Below, piece after piece: positions 18,415-27,497 of a stretch of 64,000 nt of DNA (position 1 is its first letter; the number at the start of each line of letters is the position of its first letter). Position numbers and translations under genes: made by a program. The notes beneath the pieces are model-generated. The model saw only the letters and a list, made by a program, of their open reading frames with translations. It was not told the origin of the DNA and did no database searches. The DNA is from Methylosinus sp. C49. GTDB lineage: Bacteria; Pseudomonadota; Alphaproteobacteria; Rhizobiales; Beijerinckiaceae. The stretch is taken from positions 1,421,501-1,485,500 of the forward strand of contig NZ_AP022332.1 in NCBI RefSeq assembly GCF_009936375.1. Direction: 5' to 3'.

Positions 18415-18464
18415 GATCAGCGCCTCCTCGCCGTTTGACGGCTCCTTCTCGCCGTCATATGACT

Positions 18465-18640
18465 GTTCGCGACGGTCCTCCGCAAGGAGGCGAAGAGGGA
18501 ATGCGGTATGGGGCTCGCCCCTGATCCGCGGCTGCCCCCGCAACTGTGAGCGGCGAGCGCGCGCCCGTGATGCCACTGGGTCAAAGCCCGGGAAGGCGGC
18601 GCGCGCAGCGACCCGTGAGCCAGGAGACCTGCCGTCGCCC
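18465..18640 (+). promoter_or_regulatory. Cobalamin riboswitch
   Basis: The leader of cbtB shows the ordered consensus blocks of the AdoCbl riboswitch: CAAGGAGGCGAAGAGGGAAT, then GCGGTATG, CGCGGCTGCCCCCGCAACTG, TGCCACTGG, GGGAAGG, and the B12 box GAGCCAGGAGACCTGCC (18617-18633). Downstream, GCCGCC (18653-18658) can pair with GGCGGC (18664-18669) just ahead of the GAGGAG ribosome site of cbtB, a plausible expression platform. Binding of adenosylcobalamin should turn off the cobalt uptake and corrin synthesis genes that follow. Confidence 0.95.
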
Positions 18641-18681
18641 GAAACCATTGAGGCCGCCGGTGGGGCGGCGAGGAGCAGAAC

Positions 18682-18867
18682 ATGACCACGAAGACCCTTT
18701 CCGCCGCCGCGATCGTCTCCGCCAGCCGCCTCGAGATCCTGCGCGCTGCGCTGGTCGTGTTCACGCTCGGCGCCGGCCTCGTCTATCTCGCCGGCTTCTC
18801 CTATGCGAGCGTCGCGCATAACGCCGCGCATGATTCGCGCCATTCGCTCGGCTTCCCCTGCCACTGA
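18682..18867 (+). CDS. cbtB: Cobalt transporter subunit CbtB
   Basis: 61 residues with one membrane segment (about 18-41) and a His-containing C-terminus (HNAAHDSRHSLGFPCH) typical of CbtB, the small partner of CbtA in predicted B12-regulated cobalt uptake. GAGGAG lies eight bases before the ATG. It is the first gene after the cobalamin riboswitch and ends eight bases before the cbtA start. The His-rich end may bind cobalt; this is inference from the family. Confidence 0.9.
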   Translation: MTTKTLSAAAIVSASRLEILRAALVVFTLGAGLVYLAGFSYASVAHNAAHDSRHSLGFPCH

Positions 18868-18874
18868 CGCAGCG

Positions 18875-19582
18875 GTGATCCAGCGACTCCTCGCGGTCGG
18901 CCTTTTGGCCGGCCTTCTCGCGGGGCTCGCAGTCGCGGCCCTGCAGAATGTCACCACGACTCCGCTGATCCTCGCCGCCGAGGTCTATGAGACCGCGGCC
19001 GAGCAGGCCCATGCCGGAGTCGAGGCGCATCAGCATGAGCACGCCGCCGAGCCCGTTTGGGAGCCCGCGCCGGGCCTCCAGCGCACCGCCGCGACCAGCG
19101 TCGCCACCAGCGTCACCTCCATCGGCTACGCTTTTGTGCTGCTCGCCTTGATGCTGCTCTCCGGCGAGACGATCGAGCCCAAGCGCGCCGCGCTCTGGGG
19201 CGCCTGCGCTTTCGCCTCCACCGGCCTCGCCACTAGCCTCGGCCTCGCGCCGGAACTGCCGGGCAGCGCCGCCGGCGATCTCGCCGCGCGCCAGCTCTGG
19301 TGGATCGGCACGGCGGCCGCAACCGGCGCCGGGCTCTTCGCCGTGCTGCGTGTCGAGCGCCCGCTCGTCAAGGCGCTCGGCGTTGCGCTGATTCTCGCGC
19401 CGCATCTCATCGGTGCGCCGCAGCCGCCCGCGCCCGAGAGCACCGCGCCGGCCGAGCTGGCCGCGCGTTTCGCCGCCGCTTCTCTCGCCATTCACGCGAT
19501 CACCTGGATTCTGGTCGGCGCTGCGGTCGGCTTCGTCTGGCGGCAGCTACCGACAAAGACCAGCGCGGGGGCTGCGGCGTGA
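18875..19582 (+). CDS. cbtA: Cobalt transporter subunit CbtA
   Basis: 235 residues from GTG 18875, eight bases after the cbtB stop; earlier in-frame ATGs lie inside cbtB. The opening IQRLLAVGLLAGLLAGLAVAALQ is the first of about five or six membrane segments and is characteristic of CbtA. A His-rich loop (HAGVEAHQHEHAAE, about 47-60) follows, consistent with metal capture. It forms the predicted cobalt permease with CbtB. Its stop overlaps the cobW GTG start. Confidence 0.9.
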   Translation: MIQRLLAVGLLAGLLAGLAVAALQNVTTTPLILAAEVYETAAEQAHAGVEAHQHEHAAEPVWEPAPGLQRTAATSVATSVTSIGYAFVLLALMLLSGETIEPKRAALWGACAFASTGLATSLGLAPELPGSAAGDLAARQLWWIGTAAATGAGLFAVLRVERPLVKALGVALILAPHLIGAPQPPAPESTAPAELAARFAAASLAIHAITWILVGAAVGFVWRQLPTKTSAGAAA

Positions 19583-20613
19583 GCGCTCTCGCCAAAATCC
19601 CCGCCACCATCGTCACCGGCTTTCTCGGCGCCGGCAAGACGACGCTGATTCGCCACATCCTCGAGACGGCGCGCGGACGCCGCCTCGCGCTCATCATCAA
19701 CGAGTTCGGCGATGTCGGCGTCGATGGCGATATTCTTCGCGCCTGCGGCGTGGAGAACTGTCCCGAGGAGAATATCGTCGAGCTGGCCAATGGGTGCCTC
19801 TGCTGCACCGTCGCCGATGATTTCGCGCCGGCGATCGAGGCGCTGCTCGCGCATCCGAACCGGCCCGAGCACATCATCATCGAGACCTCCGGCCTCGCTC
19901 TGCCCAAGCCTCTGGTCAAAGCCTTCGAATGGCCGACGATCCGTCCGCATCTCACCGTCGATGGCGTCATCGCCGTGGTGGACGGCCCGGCGGTGGCGGC
20001 GGGCCGCTTCGCCGACGATCTCGACGCCATTGCGAAAGAGCGCGCCGAAACCCTCGCGATCGACCACGACAATCCGCTGGAAGAAGTTTTCGAGGATCAG
20101 CTGCTCTGCGCTGATCTCATCGTGCTCAACAAGACCGATCTGCTGAGCGCGGAAGAGGAAGCGCAAGTCACGGAGCAAATCCGCGCCACTGCGCCCCGCG
20201 CGGTAAAGCTGCTGCGCGCCAGCGAGGGCAGGCTCGACCCCGCCATTCTGCTCGGCCTCGGCGCGGCGGCGGAAGACGATCTCGCCGATCGCCCCTCTCA
20301 TCACGATACGGAAGAAGGCCACGATCACGACGATTTCGAGAGCTTCGTCGTCGAGATCGCCGCCGCGCGCGATCCTGGCGAGCTGATCGAGCGCTTGGCG
20401 CGCGTCGCCGAGGCGCATGACGTTCTTCGCATGAAAGGCTTCGTCGAGATCGCCGGCAAGCCGATGCGCCTATTGGTGCAGGGCGTCGGTGCGCGCTTTC
20501 GTCATCAGTTCGACCGTCCCTGGCGCGCCGATGAGAATCGCGCCAGCCGCCTCGTCGTCATCGGCGAGAAGGGTCTCGATCGCGCGGGCGTGACGGCCAT
20601 GCTGACGAGCTGA
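19579..20613 (+). CDS. cobW: Cobalamin-associated metal GTPase CobW
   Basis: 344 residues from GTG 19579 (GTGA overlap with cbtA). The P-loop GFLGAGKTT (14-22), the metal-binding CxCC motif (Cys73, Cys75, Cys76 in NGCLCC) and the guanine motif NKTD are present. A His/Asp-rich insert (SHHDTEEGHDHDD, about 239-251) comes before the C-terminal CobW_C domain. CobW is a G3E GTPase thought to hand cobalt to CobNST. Placement between cbtAB and cobN supports the cobalt role over the zinc role of other COG0523 proteins. Confidence 0.94.
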   Translation: MSALAKIPATIVTGFLGAGKTTLIRHILETARGRRLALIINEFGDVGVDGDILRACGVENCPEENIVELANGCLCCTVADDFAPAIEALLAHPNRPEHIIIETSGLALPKPLVKAFEWPTIRPHLTVDGVIAVVDGPAVAAGRFADDLDAIAKERAETLAIDHDNPLEEVFEDQLLCADLIVLNKTDLLSAEEEAQVTEQIRATAPRAVKLLRASEGRLDPAILLGLGAAAEDDLADRPSHHDTEEGHDHDDFESFVVEIAAARDPGELIERLARVAEAHDVLRMKGFVEIAGKPMRLLVQGVGARFRHQFDRPWRADENRASRLVVIGEKGLDRAGVTAMLTS

Positions 20614-20622
20614 GGACGCGCC

Positions 20623-23600
20623 ATGCATCTGCTCGCGCGCGATCTCCATGGCCTCGACGATAATGAGGCGGCGGTCGACCTCGGGCAGACGCCGGCGACG
20701 ATGGTCTTTCTCTCCTTCTCCGACGCCGAGCTTTCTCTCCTCGCCGAGCTGCATGAGCAGAACGCCGCGCTGCCATCGCTGCGTTGCGCCTCGCTCGCGC
20801 GGCTGAAGCACCCCTATTCGGTCGATCTCTATATCGACAAGGTCGCCCGTCATGCGCGGCTCGTCGTCGTGCGCCTGCTCGGCGGCAAGGATTATTGGGC
20901 CTATGGCGTCGACGAGCTCGCGACCGCGGCGCGCATGCGCGGCTTCGCGCTGGCGATCGTTCCGGGCGACATGCACAGCGATGAAAGGCTGGAGCGCGCC
21001 TCCACGCTTGCTTCCGACGCGCTCGCGCACATTTGGTCCTTCTTCCGCGACGGCGCCCCGGATAATCTGCGTTCCTTCCTCGGCTACGCCGCGACACTCG
21101 CAGGAACGCCCACGCCCTGGAACGAGAGCGCGTCCGCGCCGCTCGCCGGCCGCTGCGCGCGAGCCTGCCGATCAGCTCTCTCCACCAACCCTCCCCCTCA
21201 TGCTGAGGAGTCTCCGCAGGAGCCGTTTCGAAGCACGAGGGGGAGTTTCAGAAGTCCGTGCGTGACGGCTCCCTCGTCCTTCGAGACGCCCGCTGCGCGG
21301 GCTCCTCAGGATGAGGGAGCCTCCGGGCAATCGAGCGGCGCACAGGCGGCAGCGGCGCCGCGCGCGCTCGTCACCTTCTACCGCTCCGCGTGGCTCGCCG
21401 GGGATTTCGCGCCGATCATCGCGCTCGCGGACGCTCTGCAGGCGCGCGGCTTCTGCGTCGAAGCCTATTTCGTCGCGAGCCTCAAGGACGCCGCCTGCGA
21501 AGCGATTCTCGAGCAGACGATCGCGAGCTTCCGTCCCGATGTGATTCTCAACGCCACCGCCTTCTCCGCGCGCACGGAGGGAGGATCCGTTCTCGATCGC
21601 GCCGACGCGCCGGTTCTCCAAATTGCGCTCGCCACTTCGACGCGCGAAGCCTGGGAAAATTCCAAGCGCGGCGCCAATGGCGCCGATCTCGCGATGAATG
21701 TCGTGCTGCCGGAAGTCGACGGCCGCATCTTCGCCGGCGCCGTCTCCTTCAAGGCGCAGACGCGTGCGCGCGCCGCCAGCGAGTTCGACGAGATTCGCCA
21801 TTCGCCCGAGCCTTCGCAGATAGATCATGTCGCGGCGCTCGCGCAGAATTGGGCGCGCCTGCGCCGGCTCGGACATCGCGAGAAGAGTCTCGCGCTCGTG
21901 CTCTCCGATTATCCGGCGCGACGCGGGCGCGGCGGCTATGCGATCGGCCTCGACACGCCGCAAAGCGTGCTCGCCATTTGCGATCTGCTGCGCGACGCGG
22001 ATTACGAAATCGGGTCGCTTTATCGTGACGGCGATCTCGTCATGCGCGCGCTGGAGGAGGCCGCGCATTGCGCCGAGATGCCGCTCGCCGAATATCAGCG
22101 CCTTTTCGCCGATCTGCCGAACGACTTCACGCGGCAAGTCCTCGCCGCCTGGGGCGCGCCGGAGGAAGATCCGGCGCTCGCGAGCGGCGCCTTTCGCTTT
22201 TCCTGCATAGAGACCGGCAAGCTCGTCATCGCATTGCAGCCGGATCGCGGAAGCAGAGCGGAACGTCGCGAGACCTATCACGACGCCGAGCTCGCGCCGC
22301 GCCACGCTTATATCGCTTTCTATCTCTGGCTGCGCCACAGTCGACGCATAGACGCGCTGATTCATCTCGGCACGCATGGCGCGTTGGAATGGCTGCCCGG
22401 CAAATCGGCCATGCTCGGTCCGTCTTGCGCGCCGCAGGTTCTGCTCGGCGCCACGCCGCTCGTCTATCCCTTCATCGTCAATGATCCGGGCGAGGCCGCG
22501 CAAGCCAAGCGTCGAACGAGCGCGGTGACGATCGGCCATATGACTCCGCCGCTCGTCGAAGCGGGACTCGCCGCCGAGGCGGAGGAGATAGAAAGCCTGC
22601 TCGACGAATATGCGAGCGCCGCGACTCTCGATCCGCGCCGAGCCAAGCTGGTGGCGGAAACGATTCTCGATGTCGCCGAACGCAGCGGCCTCGCGCAGGA
22701 CTGCGGCGTCACACGCGAGACGGATCGCGCGGAAGCATTGGCGCGGTTCGACGCCTGGCTCTGCGATGTGAAGGAAATGCGCATCGGCGATGGGCTGCAC
22801 ATATTCAGCGATGGGCCGTGCGGAGCGGCCGAGGCGAATGGACTGCTGCGCGCTCTCGCGGGCCGTTTCGTCGAGCCCGGCCCGGCCGGCGCCCCCTCGC
22901 GCGGACGCGCCGACGTTCTGCCCACCGGGCGTAATCTCTTCTGCATCGATCCGCGCCATGTTCCGACCCGCACCGCCCATGATATCGGCGCTCGCGCCGC
23001 GCGCGAGGTGATGATGCGTCATGCGCAAGAGCAGGGCGAATGGCCGCGAAATATCGTGCTCGATCTCTGGGGCAGCGCAACCATCCGCACCGGCGGCGAG
23101 GATTTCGCGCAAGCGCTGGCGCTGATGGGCGTCGCGCCGCTCTGGGACAACGCCAGCGCGCGCGTCTGCGGCTTCGAGATATTGCCGCTCGCGAGCCGCG
23201 ATTTTCCGCGCGTCGACGTCACGCTGCATATATCGGGGCTCTTTCGCGACATGTTCCCCGGCCTCATCGCGCTCTTCCACGATGCTGTCGCAGCCGTGGC
23301 GGCGCTCGATGAGGACGATGAGTCCAATCCGCTCGCCGCCGCCTGCCGCGACGGCCGCGCGCTCGAGCGCGTCTTCGGCGCCGCGCAGGGAAGCTATGGC
23401 CTCGGCCTGTCGGAGGCCATCGCCCGCGGCGACACGCGCGATGCATTGGGCCGGGCGTTTCTCGCGGCCGGCGGACACGCCGTCTCGCGCAATGGCGAGA
23501 GCGCGCCGGCGCGCGAGGCTTTCGGCGAGCGTGTCGGCGTCGCCGACGCTCTGCTGCATGTGCAGGATATGGCGGAGACGGATGTGCTCACCGGCGCCGC

Positions 23601-24048
23601 TTTCGCGGAATTCGAAGGCGGATTTTCCGCCGCCAACGCCGCGCTCGGCGGCTCCGCGCAGATCACCCATATCGATGCGACGCGGCCCGCCGCATTGAAG
23701 CTGCGCTCGCTCGAGCAAGAGATCGCGCGCGTCATTCGCGGCCGTATCGCCAATCCGCGCTGGCTCGCGGGGCAAATGCGCCATGGCCATCGCGGCGCGG
23801 CGGAAATCGCCGAGACGCTCGACAATCTCTTCGCTTTCGCCGCGACGACGCCGCATGTGCGCGACGCGCAATGGGATCTCGTCTTCGATTCGACACTCGG
23901 CGCGCAGAATGTTCGCGATTTTCTGCTCACCGCCAATCCGCGCGCGGCGGAGGCCATTCGCGACATGTTTCAGCGCGCCATCGCGCGCGGCTTGTGGCGC
24001 ACGCGGCGCAACAGTGTCGCCGCGGCGCTCGAGGGGCCCGCGCTATGA
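20623..24048 (+). CDS. cobN: Cobaltochelatase subunit CobN
   Basis: 1141 residues, the large subunit of the ATP-dependent cobaltochelatase that inserts cobalt into hydrogenobyrinic acid a,c-diamide with CobS and CobT. Family blocks include LIHLGTHGALEWLPGK, NDPGEAAQAKRR and, late, the DMAETDVLTGAAFAEFEGGF and HMGH-like region. Residues 191-232 are unlike the family: they are the translation of a palindromic repeat (21195-21317), rich in Pro/Ser/Arg, placed in a surface stretch before ALVTFYRS. The frame is kept throughout, so the enzyme may tolerate the insert. cobS and cobT are not in the window. Confidence 0.95.
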   Translation: MHLLARDLHGLDDNEAAVDLGQTPATMVFLSFSDAELSLLAELHEQNAALPSLRCASLARLKHPYSVDLYIDKVARHARLVVVRLLGGKDYWAYGVDELATAARMRGFALAIVPGDMHSDERLERASTLASDALAHIWSFFRDGAPDNLRSFLGYAATLAGTPTPWNESASAPLAGRCARACRSALSTNPPPHAEESPQEPFRSTRGSFRSPCVTAPSSFETPAARAPQDEGASGQSSGAQAAAAPRALVTFYRSAWLAGDFAPIIALADALQARGFCVEAYFVASLKDAACEAILEQTIASFRPDVILNATAFSARTEGGSVLDRADAPVLQIALATSTREAWENSKRGANGADLAMNVVLPEVDGRIFAGAVSFKAQTRARAASEFDEIRHSPEPSQIDHVAALAQNWARLRRLGHREKSLALVLSDYPARRGRGGYAIGLDTPQSVLAICDLLRDADYEIGSLYRDGDLVMRALEEAAHCAEMPLAEYQRLFADLPNDFTRQVLAAWGAPEEDPALASGAFRFSCIETGKLVIALQPDRGSRAERRETYHDAELAPRHAYIAFYLWLRHSRRIDALIHLGTHGALEWLPGKSAMLGPSCAPQVLLGATPLVYPFIVNDPGEAAQAKRRTSAVTIGHMTPPLVEAGLAAEAEEIESLLDEYASAATLDPRRAKLVAETILDVAERSGLAQDCGVTRETDRAEALARFDAWLCDVKEMRIGDGLHIFSDGPCGAAEANGLLRALAGRFVEPGPAGAPSRGRADVLPTGRNLFCIDPRHVPTRTAHDIGARAAREVMMRHAQEQGEWPRNIVLDLWGSATIRTGGEDFAQALALMGVAPLWDNASARVCGFEILPLASRDFPRVDVTLHISGLFRDMFPGLIALFHDAVAAVAALDEDDESNPLAAACRDGRALERVFGAAQGSYGLGLSEAIARGDTRDALGRAFLAAGGHAVSRNGESAPAREAFGERVGVADALLHVQDMAETDVLTGAAFAEFEGGFSAANAALGGSAQITHIDATRPAALKLRSLEQEIARVIRGRIANPRWLAGQMRHGHRGAAEIAETLDNLFAFAATTPHVRDAQWDLVFDSTLGAQNVRDFLLTANPRAAEAIRDMFQRAIARGLWRTRRNSVAAALEGPAL
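21195..21317. repeat. Palindromic repeat, family A, inside cobN
   Basis: Two inverted arms of about 47 bases: 21195-21241 begins CCCTCATGCTGAGGAG and ends CGAAGCACGAGGG; 21271-21317 is its near complement, starting CCCTCGTCCTTCGAGACGCC and ending CTCAGGATGAGGG. They flank a 29-base spacer. Such CCTGAGGAG...CGAGGG elements are common between genes in Rhizobiales, but this one is read as part of cobN without breaking the frame. Confidence 0.9.
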
Positions 24049-25346
24049 CCGCCGCGCCGAAAATCCAAGGCTGGTGTCCCGGTGCGCTGCGTCCGATGCA
24101 GAGCGGCGACGGTCTGCTGTTGCGCGCGAAAACGACGCATCCGCGTCTTTCGGCGCGGCGGGCGCGCGAGATCGCTTCGATCGCGCGGGATTGCGGCAAT
24201 GGCCTCATCGATCTCTCGCAGCGCGCGCAATTGCAATTGCGCGGCGTGAGCGAAGCCAAGCTCGAGCAGGCGCAGAGCCGCCTCGCCGCGCTCGGCCTGC
24301 TCGCCGAAGATGCGGCGACGGAGAGTCTGCTCAATTTCCTCGTCTCGCCTTTCGCCGACGCGCAGGCGAGCGCTCTCGTCGCAAGTCTCGCGCAATCGCT
24401 CGTGAAGGACGCTTCTCTGCTGGCGCTTCCTGGAAAGTTCGGCTTTCTCGTCGATGATGGCGGCGCGCTCGGCCTTTCCGCCTCGACAATGGATATTCGC
24501 CTCGAGGCGCATGGCGATGATGTCGCCATCATCGCCGATGGCGCGCGCGCGCATGCTTTTCTCGCGACGCCGGAAACGGCGAGCGATGTCGCGCTGGCGC
24601 TCGCGCGCGCCTTTCTCGTCTTGCGCGCGGGTCGTGAATTCGAATTGCGTCGTATGCGCAATGTCGTCGCCACATTCGGTCTCGAGGCGCTGGCCGAAGC
24701 GGCGGCTCTCGCGCCTGCGCCATACACATCGCGCTGTCGCGCCGCCTTCGCCGCAGAGATTTTCGGAGCGCTTCTGTCTCGCGATGGCGACGAAAAGGGA
24801 GTGATGGCCTTCGCCGGCATAGGCGCGCCCTCTGGACGATTGCGCGCGGATGACCTCGACGCGCTCGCGGCGCTGGCCGAAGTCCATGGCCGGGAAGAAT
24901 TGCGCCTCACGCCCTGGCGCGCGTTGCTGCTGCCCTGCGCCGATCTCGACGCCGCGCAAAAAATTGTCGAGGTCGCGGCCGGGCGCGGCCTCGTCGTTGC
25001 GGCGGATGATCCGCGCCTTGCCGTCATCGCCTGTCCCGGCGCGCCGGAATGCCCGCAGGCGCGTGCGCCGACGCGCGATCTCGCCGAAATTCTCGCCCCT
25101 CTCGCGGCGCGGCTTGCGTCGGAGGGCGCGAGGCTGCACATATCGGGCTGCGCCAAGGGCTGCGCCTCTCCCGCTGCGGCGAAGGTCGCGCTGGTGGCGA
25201 CGCCGCGAGGATTCGATCTCATCGACAATGGACGCGCCAATGATGCGCCGACGTTGCGAGACCTCGGCGTGAATGAGATAGAAGACGCAATGAGAGCACG
25301 CATCGCGCTCGCTACGAGCAAGGAGCCGCAATGTCCGGCGCATTGA
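24045..25346 (+). CDS. cobG: Precorrin-3B synthase CobG
   Basis: 433 residues from ATG 24045, overlapping the cobN stop (ATGA). It has the nitrite/sulfite-reductase ferredoxin-like N-terminal half (RGWCPGA-type GWCPGALRPMQSGDGLLLR) and a [4Fe-4S]/siroheme-like Cys set at 330, 336, 369 and 373 (CPGAPEC and CAKGC). CobG is the mono-oxygenase that makes precorrin-3B from precorrin-3A with O2 and marks the aerobic route. Its 3' end overlaps cobH by 16 bases. Confidence 0.92.
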   Translation: MTAAPKIQGWCPGALRPMQSGDGLLLRAKTTHPRLSARRAREIASIARDCGNGLIDLSQRAQLQLRGVSEAKLEQAQSRLAALGLLAEDAATESLLNFLVSPFADAQASALVASLAQSLVKDASLLALPGKFGFLVDDGGALGLSASTMDIRLEAHGDDVAIIADGARAHAFLATPETASDVALALARAFLVLRAGREFELRRMRNVVATFGLEALAEAAALAPAPYTSRCRAAFAAEIFGALLSRDGDEKGVMAFAGIGAPSGRLRADDLDALAALAEVHGREELRLTPWRALLLPCADLDAAQKIVEVAAGRGLVVAADDPRLAVIACPGAPECPQARAPTRDLAEILAPLAARLASEGARLHISGCAKGCASPAAAKVALVATPRGFDLIDNGRANDAPTLRDLGVNEIEDAMRARIALATSKEPQCPAH

Positions 25347-25963
25347 CCTATATACGCGACGGCGCCGCGATCTATGACCGCTCCTTCGCCATTATTCGCG
25401 CAGAGGCGCGGCTCGAGCGTTTCTCGCGTGAGGAGGAGCGCGTCGCTGTGCGCATCATTCATGCTTGCGGAATGGTGGAGATCGCCGACGATATCGTCTT
25501 CTCTTCCGGCTTTGCGGAGGCGGCGAGCGCTGCGCTGCGCAATGGCGCGCCCATTTTCTGCGACGCCAATATGGTCGCTCACGGCGTCACCCGCGCGCGC
25601 CTGCCTGCGAATAATGAGGTGATCTGCACGCTCGCCGATCCGCGCACGCGCGCGCTCGCCGAAGAGATGAAGACGACGCGCAGCGCCGCGGCGATGGAGC
25701 TGTGGCGCGAGAAGCTCTCTGGCGCCGTCGTCGCCATCGGCAATGCGCCGACCTCGCTGTTCCGACTGCTGGAGATGCTCGACGAAGGCCTAGCGCCGCC
25801 CGCTGCGATCATCGCAATGCCGGTCGGCTTCGTCGGCGCGGCGGAATCCAAAGAGGCCGCGTTCGCCGACGGGCGCGTTCCGACAGCGATCGTGCGCGGA
25901 CGCAAGGGCGGCAGCGCCATGGCCGCCGCCGCGATCAACGCGCTGGCGAGCGAGAAAGAATGA
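25331..25963 (+). CDS. cobH: Precorrin-8X methylmutase CobH
   Basis: 210 residues. Family blocks: YIRDGAAIYDRSFAIIRAEA, the catalytic His44 in RIIHACGM, FCDANMVAHGVTR, and the C-terminal PVGFVGAAESKE with GRKGGSAMAAAAINAL. CobH moves the C-11 methyl to C-12, forming hydrogenobyrinic acid. It starts inside the last 16 bases of cobG and ends in an ATGA overlap with cobI, so the reading is coupled on both sides. Confidence 0.95.
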   Translation: MSGALTYIRDGAAIYDRSFAIIRAEARLERFSREEERVAVRIIHACGMVEIADDIVFSSGFAEAASAALRNGAPIFCDANMVAHGVTRARLPANNEVICTLADPRTRALAEEMKTTRSAAAMELWREKLSGAVVAIGNAPTSLFRLLEMLDEGLAPPAAIIAMPVGFVGAAESKEAAFADGRVPTAIVRGRKGGSAMAAAAINALASEKE

Positions 25964-26733
25964 ATATCGTCGATCCGAATCTGCGCGCCGACGATGGCGC
26001 GCGCGTTTCGCTGGGCGCGCTGCTCGGGGTCGGCCTCGGCCCCGGCGATCCCGAGCTGATGACGCTGAAAGCCGCGCGTCTGGTGAGCGAAGCGAAAATC
26101 GTCGCCTATTTTTCCAAGCGCGGAAAGCCGAGCCATGCGCGCGCCATCGCCGCGCGCTTCATCGCGAAGGATTGCGAGGAGATCGCGCTCGCTTATCCGC
26201 TGACGACAGAGATTCCTTTCGATCACCCCGACTATGTGGCGGCGCTCGCGGCCTTCTATGAGGAGAGCGCGGAGCGCCTCGCCTTGCACCTTTCGTTCGG
26301 CCGCGATGTCGCGCTGCTCTGCGAGGGCGATCCGATGCTCTACGGCTCCTTCATGCATTTGCAGACGCGCTTGTCGTCGCGCTTTCGCGTGGAGGTCTGC
26401 GCGGGCGTCTCTGGGATGTCGGGCTGCTTCGCCTCGGCGCGCCAGCCGATGACATGGGGCGACGATGTGCTGACCGTCATTCCTGCGACTCTGCCACGCG
26501 AAATTCTCGCGCAGCGCCTCGCCGCGACCGACGCCGCCGTGGTGATGAAGCTCGGCGGCAATCTCGGCAAGCTGCGCCTCGCGCTCGAGGATGCGAAGCT
26601 CATCGAGCGCGCCATCTATGTCGAGCGTGGCACAATGGCGGAAGAGAAGATCATGCGCCTCACCGAGAAGCGCGACGATGACGCGCCTTATTTCGCGATG
26701 GTGCTCGTGCCCGGCGCCGGACGTCGGCCGTGA
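25960..26733 (+). CDS. cobI: Precorrin-2 C20-methyltransferase CobI
   Basis: 257 residues from ATG 25960; longer in-frame readings run through cobH. The SAM-dependent tetrapyrrole methylase fold shows GVGLGPGDPELMTLKAARL, the ARAIAARFI segment, CEGDPMLYGSF and VCAGVSGMSGCFASA, the usual CobI/CbiL signatures. It adds the C-20 methyl to precorrin-2. The first 20 residues before the GLGPGD motif are a little longer than typical. Overlaps cobH and cobJ by four bases each. Confidence 0.93.
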   Translation: MNIVDPNLRADDGARVSLGALLGVGLGPGDPELMTLKAARLVSEAKIVAYFSKRGKPSHARAIAARFIAKDCEEIALAYPLTTEIPFDHPDYVAALAAFYEESAERLALHLSFGRDVALLCEGDPMLYGSFMHLQTRLSSRFRVEVCAGVSGMSGCFASARQPMTWGDDVLTVIPATLPREILAQRLAATDAAVVMKLGGNLGKLRLALEDAKLIERAIYVERGTMAEEKIMRLTEKRDDDAPYFAMVLVPGAGRRP

Positions 26734-27497
26734 CGGAAGCGAAACGGAGCGGAAAGCTCTTCGTCATCGGCCTCGGTCCGGGCGATGCGCGCTTTCTCAC
26801 TGCGGAAGCGCAGCAGGCGTTGAGCGCCGCGCAATATGTCATCGGCTATGCGCCCTATGTCGCGCGTGTTCCCGTCACGCCCGGCCAGACGCGCCTTGCG
26901 AGCGACAATCGCGTCGAGATCGCGCGCGCGGAAGACGCGCTGCGTCTCGCCGCGAGCGGAAGCGACGTGGCTGTCGTGTCGGGCGGCGATCCGGGCATTT
27001 TCGCAATGGCGGCGGCGGTGCTGGAAGCGATCGACAATGGCGATCCGGCATGGCGCGAATTGGATATCGAAATTCTGCCCGGAATTTCCGCCATGCAGGC
27101 GGCGGCGGCGCGGCTCGGCGCGCCGCTCGGCCATGATTTCTGCGTGATCTCGCTCTCCGACAATCTCAAGCCCTGGGAGGTGATCGCCAATCGCCTCGAG
27201 CTGGCGGCGCGCGCCGATTTCGTAATGGCTTTCTACAACCCCGCCTCGCGCGCGCGGCCGCGGCGCATTCACGATACATTCGCGCTGCTGCGCCGCGTCT
27301 TGCCGGCAGATCGCATCGTGGTCTTCGCGAAATCGGTCGGCCGCGCGGAGGAGAATATCGCGATCGCCACGCTGGGCGAGGCCGATCCGAGCGTCGTCGA
27401 CATGTCGACCTTGGTGCTCATCGGCGCGAGCGCGACCAAGCTCGTCTCGCGCGAGAATGCGCCGCCCTTCGTCTACACGTCGCGGAAGGCTATATGA
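26730..27497 (+). CDS. cobJ: Precorrin-3B C17-methyltransferase CobJ
   Basis: 255 residues from GTG 26730 (GTGA overlap with cobI). The N-terminal FVIGLGPGDARFLTAEAQQAL, YVIGYAPYVARVP, SGGDPGIFAMAAAV, LPGISAMQAAAARLGAPLGHDFCVISLSDNL and FYNPASRARP blocks identify CobJ/CbiH, the ring-contracting C-17 methylase. In many genomes cobK lies between cobJ and cobL; here cobL follows directly with an ATGA overlap. Confidence 0.95.
   Translation: MTEAKRSGKLFVIGLGPGDARFLTAEAQQALSAAQYVIGYAPYVARVPVTPGQTRLASDNRVEIARAEDALRLAASGSDVAVVSGGDPGIFAMAAAVLEAIDNGDPAWRELDIEILPGISAMQAAAARLGAPLGHDFCVISLSDNLKPWEVIANRLELAARADFVMAFYNPASRARPRRIHDTFALLRRVLPADRIVVFAKSVGRAEENIAIATLGEADPSVVDMSTLVLIGASATKLVSRENAPPFVYTSRKAI

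Noticed and set aside
18415-18957. Long N-terminal extension of cobO
   Set aside because: It would be read through the cobalamin riboswitch and cbtB on the opposite strand, and the family starts near MSEFAEEDAARRH.
21172-23871. 899-codon open frame on the minus strand inside cobN
   Set aside because: It is the mirror of a GC-rich gene. Its translation is Arg/Ala/His-rich with no motif, and cobN on the other strand is certain.
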